Source: Paenibacillus sp. BIHB 4019
Lineage (GTDB): Bacteria; Bacillota; Bacilli; Paenibacillales; Paenibacillaceae
Direction of reading: 5' to 3'
Length of the DNA: 64,000 nt
Assembly: GCF_002741035.1 (NCBI RefSeq)
Contig: NZ_CP016808.1
Location: 7,154,001-7,218,000 of the forward strand
Shown here: one piece after another, positions 60,389 through 64,000 of the stretch
Position numbering within the stretch: the stretch's first letter is position 1
Layout: every line of letters starts with the position of its first letter
Notes under the pieces: generated by a model
Told to the model about the DNA's origin: nothing
Databases searched by the model: none
The model's input: the letters and a program-made list of their open reading frames with translations, nothing else
Made by a program: the position numbers and the translations under genes

Positions 60389-61223
60389 CGTATACCTCCT
60401 TTGCAAATGTGTAGAACGCTACTGCGTTTGCAAAAGTCGGCGATACTCTCTTGCCATTTACAAGTGGATGATATGGCGTTACGTTGGTATAGGAGCCTTG
60501 GAGAGCCTCAGCCACCTTATCCGCTACTCCTCCAATGACACGCACTGGATTATGCTTTCCCCATCTGTTTGCAGTCTTTGTTATCAGAGCCCGAGTCATT
60601 TCTGCAATATCCGGCTCTACATCCTGGTCCTTGCCAGTACCCATGCCGAAACCTTCAGTATCGGAAGCCCTGTCAATAAACAAAATTCGTTTGCCATCAT
60701 TAAAGCATGTAGCCCAGTTAAACGTGCCGCCGCCTAAATCAGCTGTGTGGTAATATCCTGTCGGCGCTTCAAGCACCCCGGTTGATGCACACTCCGCAGC
60801 AACTTCAACGCGAGTGATATTAATTTTCTTACATATCCCATTTACAGTCAGTTCATGCTTTCCAAGCAGCATTTTCTTGATTGCCTTTTTTTCTTCGTCG
60901 TTGTGCTTGCTGATCGGCTGCCCGACCACAATTGCATTATCTACATCATTCGAGTGGCGATGAATTGCAAGCAGCACCCGCAGCTTTGCGTCTTCATTTG
61001 CCTTCGTTTCCCCTTTAAGACTGCCGCCGTAATCACTTTCAAACTGAGCAATTGTGCCAGCAAAGCCCAAACGGCCGTTGTACTTCCACTCCATGTCATC
61101 GTCGCCGAATACGTTTTTTAGCCTTCTTTCATGCCATTCGCCAATCGCCGAGTTGAATATAAAGGCTCCATTACGGTTTACAACCTTTACATATGCTGTT
61201 CCGGGGTCAATTCCTATAATCAT
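60381..61223 (-). CDS. ParM-like actin ATPase
   Basis: This 280-residue protein has the actin-fold phosphate motifs: IGIDPGTAYVKVV near the start, HTADLGGGTFNWAT mid-protein and RVIGGVADKVAEAL near the end. ParM/StbA filaments push plasmid copies apart. AAGGGA precedes the ATG, with a TATAAT at 61240-61245 on the minus strand. Some phages use actin-like filaments to place DNA, so the exact job is open. With the ParR-like gene and repeats it forms a complete-looking type II partition set. Confidence 0.87.
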   Translation of the reverse strand: MIIGIDPGTAYVKVVNRNGAFIFNSAIGEWHERRLKNVFGDDDMEWKYNGRLGFAGTIAQFESDYGGSLKGETKANEDAKLRVLLAIHRHSNDVDNAIVVGQPISKHNDEEKKAIKKMLLGKHELTVNGICKKINITRVEVAAECASTGVLEAPTGYYHTADLGGGTFNWATCFNDGKRILFIDRASDTEGFGMGTGKDQDVEPDIAEMTRALITKTANRWGKHNPVRVIGGVADKVAEALQGSYTNVTPYHPLVNGKRVSPTFANAVAFYTFAKEVYGE

Positions 61224-61225
61224 TT

Positions 61226-61337
61226 GAAAAATCCCTTCTATTATAATAGTGGGTTAGTAACGGGTAAGTGATTTACTAATGAACGTCTATCCAAACAGCT
61301 TAATTACTACTCAGTAAGTAACCAGATAGTAAATTAC
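61226..61337. repeat. Repeat-rich gap, candidate centromere/operator (parC-like)
   Basis: The gap between parM and dnaB holds about six copies, in both directions, of TAGTAA/TTACTA-type strings: TTAGTAA 61254-61260, TTACTAA near 61273, TTACTACTCAGTAAGTAA 61303-61320 and TAGTAAATTAC 61327-61337. The parM promoter (-10 TATAAT at 61240-61245) lies within. Repeats upstream of the actin gene are the usual place for parC, where ParR also represses. The repeats are short, so a search is needed. Confidence 0.5.
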
Positions 61338-62746
61338 GCCCCGCGCCTGTACATGTCAGGCACTCCATTACCTGTCGGCGGTGGGCCTTTAGGCAATTCT
61401 TCATGGGAACGGTCCATGTTCACAAATTTATTGAAATTCTTCAGGAAAATTAGCTCCACTGTACCGATAGGGCCATTTCGCTGCTTCGCCAGAATGATTT
61501 CAATGATGTTTTTCTTCTCCGATTCTTTATCGTAATAATCATCCCTATAAAGGAAGGCTACAATGTCAGCATCTTGCTCAATCGAACCGGATTCCCGAAG
61601 ATCGGACATTAGCGGTCGCTTGTCCTGACGTTGCTCCACGCCTCGGCTCAGCTGTGACAGTGCGATAACCGGAACCTCAAGTTCACGGGCAAGCTGCTTC
61701 AGTGTACGGGAAATGTGCGCAACCTCTTCCTGACGGTTATTACCTCGACCATTCCCAGAGATAAGTTGCAGGTAATCAATTAGGATCAATCCTAATTTCC
61801 CTTCTCTCTTCAGGCGCCTACACTTAGAACGGATTTCATTCACTGTGATTCCTGGAGTGTCGTCAATGTAAATATCTGCTTCGGCAAGCTTGCTTACAGC
61901 ATTGGTTATCTTCTCCCAATCGTCACCTTCAAACAGTCCCGTTCGCATTCTATTCGCATCAATATTTCCTTCAGCACATATCATCCTGCGAACAAGCTGT
62001 CCTTCAGACATTTCAAGGCTGAATATGGCAACCGATTCTCCCGTTCTAATTCCAACGTTCTGGCCTATATTGAGCGCTAAAGCCGTTTTTCCCATTGATG
62101 GCCTTGCAGCAATTATGATTAAATCACCGTCATGGAATCCGGCCGTCATATTGTCAAGATCGGTGAAGCATGAACGAACACCGATTACTCCTTTATTAAT
62201 GTACCTGTTGTTGTAAAGATGCTCCGTTTCGTCTACCACCTTAAACAGCACATCTTTTATCTTCGACATTCCCTTTGAACCTAGAGCCTGGTCGGAAAGT
62301 TTGGAAAATGATACCTCGGCTTTTTCTATGAAGCCTGAAAAATCATCACTGTTGGCTGCCTGCTCTGACAGCTCAGACATTGTTTCAATTGCTTGCCTGC
62401 GTTTAAACATTTCCTCTACTCGATCAGTGTAGAAGCCCACATTTGCAGCAGTAGGAACAGCAGCTGAAAGTCTTGATAAATAACTGACTCCGCCTATAGA
62501 ATCTATTTCCTCTGAATCTTGTAAATATGATGTTAGAGAAACTAAATCAAGTGGAATTGGTGGTGAAGCTTCTTTGATTCTAGTCATAGCTCTATAAATA
62601 CGTGCATGCGCAATGTCGGAGAACTCTCCGCCGACCAGTTGGGCGCTTACGGTATCATAAGCATCAGCGTCAACCAAAATAGCACCTAAAACCGACTGCT
62701 CCGCTTGAATATCCACGGGCATATAAATGTTGCTTCTTTCACTCAA
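61334..62746 (-). CDS. Replicative DNA helicase, DnaB family
   Basis: Start chosen at TTG 62746 (GAGGTG 6 nt upstream), inside the G39P-like stop region, giving 470 residues; the frame extends 22 codons further with no site. The N-terminal domain (QAEQSVLGAILVD) and the C-terminal RecA-like domain with Walker A ARPSMGKTALAL, DYLQLI and the SDLRESGSIEQDAD motif are complete. It unwinds phage DNA in front of the replisome. Length is near the host enzyme's, but this copy is phage-type by location. Confidence 0.95.
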   Translation of the reverse strand: MSERSNIYMPVDIQAEQSVLGAILVDADAYDTVSAQLVGGEFSDIAHARIYRAMTRIKEASPPIPLDLVSLTSYLQDSEEIDSIGGVSYLSRLSAAVPTAANVGFYTDRVEEMFKRRQAIETMSELSEQAANSDDFSGFIEKAEVSFSKLSDQALGSKGMSKIKDVLFKVVDETEHLYNNRYINKGVIGVRSCFTDLDNMTAGFHDGDLIIIAARPSMGKTALALNIGQNVGIRTGESVAIFSLEMSEGQLVRRMICAEGNIDANRMRTGLFEGDDWEKITNAVSKLAEADIYIDDTPGITVNEIRSKCRRLKREGKLGLILIDYLQLISGNGRGNNRQEEVAHISRTLKQLARELEVPVIALSQLSRGVEQRQDKRPLMSDLRESGSIEQDADIVAFLYRDDYYDKESEKKNIIEIILAKQRNGPIGTVELIFLKNFNKFVNMDRSHEELPKGPPPTGNGVPDMYRRGA

Positions 62747-63083
62747 TGACTTCACCTCGCAGCTTATCTTTAAGAGCCTGCCAATAGCCTTCAGGCGGTG
62801 GATTGTTTTCATTGGCCCAAGCCACCAAATTAGATTGATGCAAGGCAGCCTGATCTTTGCTACGCTCCCTATCTAGCTGATCGCCTAGCTTGCCGCGAAT
62901 ATCTGCAATCTTGGGTGGGAATCTATCAACCAAAATATGATCATCTACGTTTTTCATTGCAGCGTCGAACGGGAAATCCTTTAGATATTTATAGTGCCGA
63001 TCAACCTCATCGTCGCTGTCATCGAAGGCAGCGTAATTATCCTTGATAACGATGAACAGCTCATACACTTCGGCTTTGTTCAC
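62739..63083 (-). CDS. G39P-like helicase loader/inhibitor
   Basis: From GTG 63083 (GAGGAGG 9 nt upstream) this gives 114 residues. It has the profile of SPP1 G39P-type proteins: EVYELFIVIKDNYAAFD, then YLKDFPFDAAMKNVDDHI and DRFPPKIADIRG, with a charged tail. Such proteins bind and load the phage helicase, which is encoded immediately downstream and overlaps by a few bases. It overlaps the initiator gene end by 23 nt. Family assignment from memory. Confidence 0.78.
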   Translation of the reverse strand: MNKAEVYELFIVIKDNYAAFDDSDDEVDRHYKYLKDFPFDAAMKNVDDHILVDRFPPKIADIRGKLGDQLDRERSKDQAALHQSNLVAWANENNPPPEGYWQALKDKLRGEVIE

Positions 63084-63936
63084 TTCTCCGTGCCTCCTCA
63101 GCTCGACGACGTAAATCGTCCTTATCTCGTTGCTGCTTACTTCTCCGAGATGGCGAAACTCCAAGGGCGACTGGTACGTGCGGCACCGCTCCAGTTATGG
63201 TTGTGTCCACCTTGCTACGCTCCCACTCGCTATAGCAGCGTGGTATGCAATAGCTCATGTTGCGTATTTCATCCCTTGCATGCTGTGGCTTGTATTCGGC
63301 AAAGGAATTATCAATGCTGGTTTTAATTATCGAAAATGGTATTCCTGTAGCCACCAGCTTTTTCACCTCAGCAAAATCATTCGTGCTAAGCGTGAATCCC
63401 TTGCCTCGTTTTTGGAGGAAGTATTTTTCTACTTCCATAGCTCTGCGAATGATTTCGTCAGGATCAGTAATAACAACATCTTTAAAGACTGTAATATCTT
63501 TATTAGATGGCTCATTTTTGCACTCCTGATGGTTCATATTTGAGCTATCTGTAGGTTCATGATGGCTCATTTCTGCACCTTCTGAAATGCTAGATGGTTC
63601 ATTTATGCCCCTTCTGTTTTCGCCAAATTTCTTCGAATTACGCACCGAAATTATAATTCCGTATGGAGCTCGTTTCGTATGAATGTAATCATGCTGCTCC
63701 AGCGTCTCAATCCAGCGCTTGACCGTTGATCGATTGACCCCAAACTGTTCCGCCAATCGATCAATCTTAACTGGTGCTCCTCCTAATACAACCCCCCACG
63801 TTATTCCGTCCCGAACAGCGTCTTTTGTAGTGGAGCTGACGCACCATAAAAACAGCCAGATAGCCGAATTAATTTGCTTATAATGAATTGGGTCTAAAAC
63901 GCCGGAGTACACGGGGAATGGATAGCTGTTCGACAT
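63061..63936 (-). CDS. Phage replication initiation protein with N-terminal HTH
   Basis: This 291-residue protein has an N-terminal winged-helix region (IDRLAEQFGVNRSTVKRWIETLE), typical of phage replisome organisers and DnaD-like starters, and a middle linker with Ser/Asn-rich sequence. The C-terminal half (EIIRRAMEVEKYFLQK, then basic RRSKQQRDKDDLRRR) may bind DNA. Helicase loader and DnaB follow, so it should recruit them to the origin, which often lies in or near this gene. GGAAGGGGAGAG precedes the ATG. Confidence 0.8.
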   Translation of the reverse strand: MSNSYPFPVYSGVLDPIHYKQINSAIWLFLWCVSSTTKDAVRDGITWGVVLGGAPVKIDRLAEQFGVNRSTVKRWIETLEQHDYIHTKRAPYGIIISVRNSKKFGENRRGINEPSSISEGAEMSHHEPTDSSNMNHQECKNEPSNKDITVFKDVVITDPDEIIRRAMEVEKYFLQKRGKGFTLSTNDFAEVKKLVATGIPFSIIKTSIDNSFAEYKPQHARDEIRNMSYCIPRCYSEWERSKVDTTITGAVPHVPVALGVSPSRRSKQQRDKDDLRRRAEEARRSEQSRSV

Positions 63937-63961
63937 AGTCTCTCCCCTTCCAATTGCTCAG

Positions 63962-64000
63962 TTAAAATAGCGCCCGCAGCTGATCCGCAACGTTTGCCGC
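63962..64000 (-). CDS. Partial phage gene, C-terminal end only
   Basis: On the minus strand an open frame enters from the right edge and ends in TAA at 63962-63964, encoding ANVADQLRALF at its C-terminus. This is 26 nt before the initiator start, so the unseen gene probably belongs to the same operon. Too little is visible to name it. Confidence 0.4.
   Translation of the reverse strand, partial: AANVADQLRALF

Larger units (their letters stand above)
33598..64000. mobile_element. Siphovirus-type prophage, right end outside the window
   Basis: Starting next to tRNA-Arg, the region holds lysis, tail, head, packaging, recombinase, regulation, segregation and replication genes in canonical siphovirus order, nearly all on the minus strand. 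Integrase, repressor and early regulators are not seen and should lie to the right. The lysis module, not int, adjoins the intact tRNA, so the tRNA 3' end should be duplicated at the far end. Replication and structural modules look intact, suggesting a possibly functional phage. The exact left junction is not determined. Confidence 0.93.

Overview
This window looks like a low-to-mid-GC Firmicute of the Paenibacillus group. The evidence is a gene order closely related to the Bacillus block tig–clpX–lonB–lon–engB–hemA…hemL–spoVID–valS–folC–spoIIB–maf–radC, endospore genes (spoVID, lonB, a SpoIIB-like protein), a CobA–HemD fusion, and stalk (copper-amine-oxidase-N-like) domains typical of Paenibacillus surface proteins. 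No species can be named from the sequence alone.

Positions 1–33600 are conserved host chromosome, read almost entirely on the minus strand. From right to left they hold a HEAT/TPR-like protein, trigger factor, ClpP, ClpX, IspG, LonB, Lon and EngB, then an unrecognised 196-residue protein, a YjgB-like lipoprotein and SpeD. The tetrapyrrole cluster follows (hemA, hemX, a precorrin-2 dehydrogenase, hemC, cobA-hemD, hemB, hemL), with an RluA-type pseudouridine synthase at its end. SpoVID comes next, then valS behind a T-box leader, folC, murC, a SPOR-domain (SpoIIB-position) protein, a DUF4321 protein, maf and radC. Legible control elements include sigma-A promoters for valS, tig and clpP, candidate sporulation promoters for spoVID (sigma-E-like) and lonB (sigma-F-like), and several strong terminators.

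A tRNA-Arg(TCT) at 33524–33597 marks the host/prophage boundary. From there to the right edge the window is a siphovirus-type prophage, again almost all minus strand and cut by the window end. Its modules, left to right, are lysis (endolysin, holin), tail tip and fibre, a 1700-residue tape measure, tail chaperones with an out-of-frame overlap, major tail protein, head-tail connectors, capsid, a protease with a nested scaffold start, portal, terminase large and small subunits, and a core-only tyrosine recombinase. Then come accessory genes, an ArpU-like late regulator, small genes, an ASCH protein, a ParM/ParR-like segregation pair with a repeat-rich centromere candidate, and a replication module (DnaB helicase, G39P-like loader, HTH initiator). 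The integrase and repressor are not visible and should lie beyond 64000.

The most unusual part is 56951–57830. A consensus sigma-A promoter carrying a palindromic operator drives two small genes and ends in a strong terminator. The second gene appears to join a domain resembling the C-terminal (Cas11c-like) part of type I-C Cas8c to an AlpA/MerR-like DNA-binding tail. This self-contained cassette looks like a phage moron and may act on CRISPR defence; that function is a hypothesis. Other points of interest are a solitary plus-strand gene for a 42-residue cationic membrane-type peptide (59627–59755), the nested scaffold start (51933), the +1/-2 type overlap in the tail chaperone genes (46448–46473), and several genes shorter than 60 codons.
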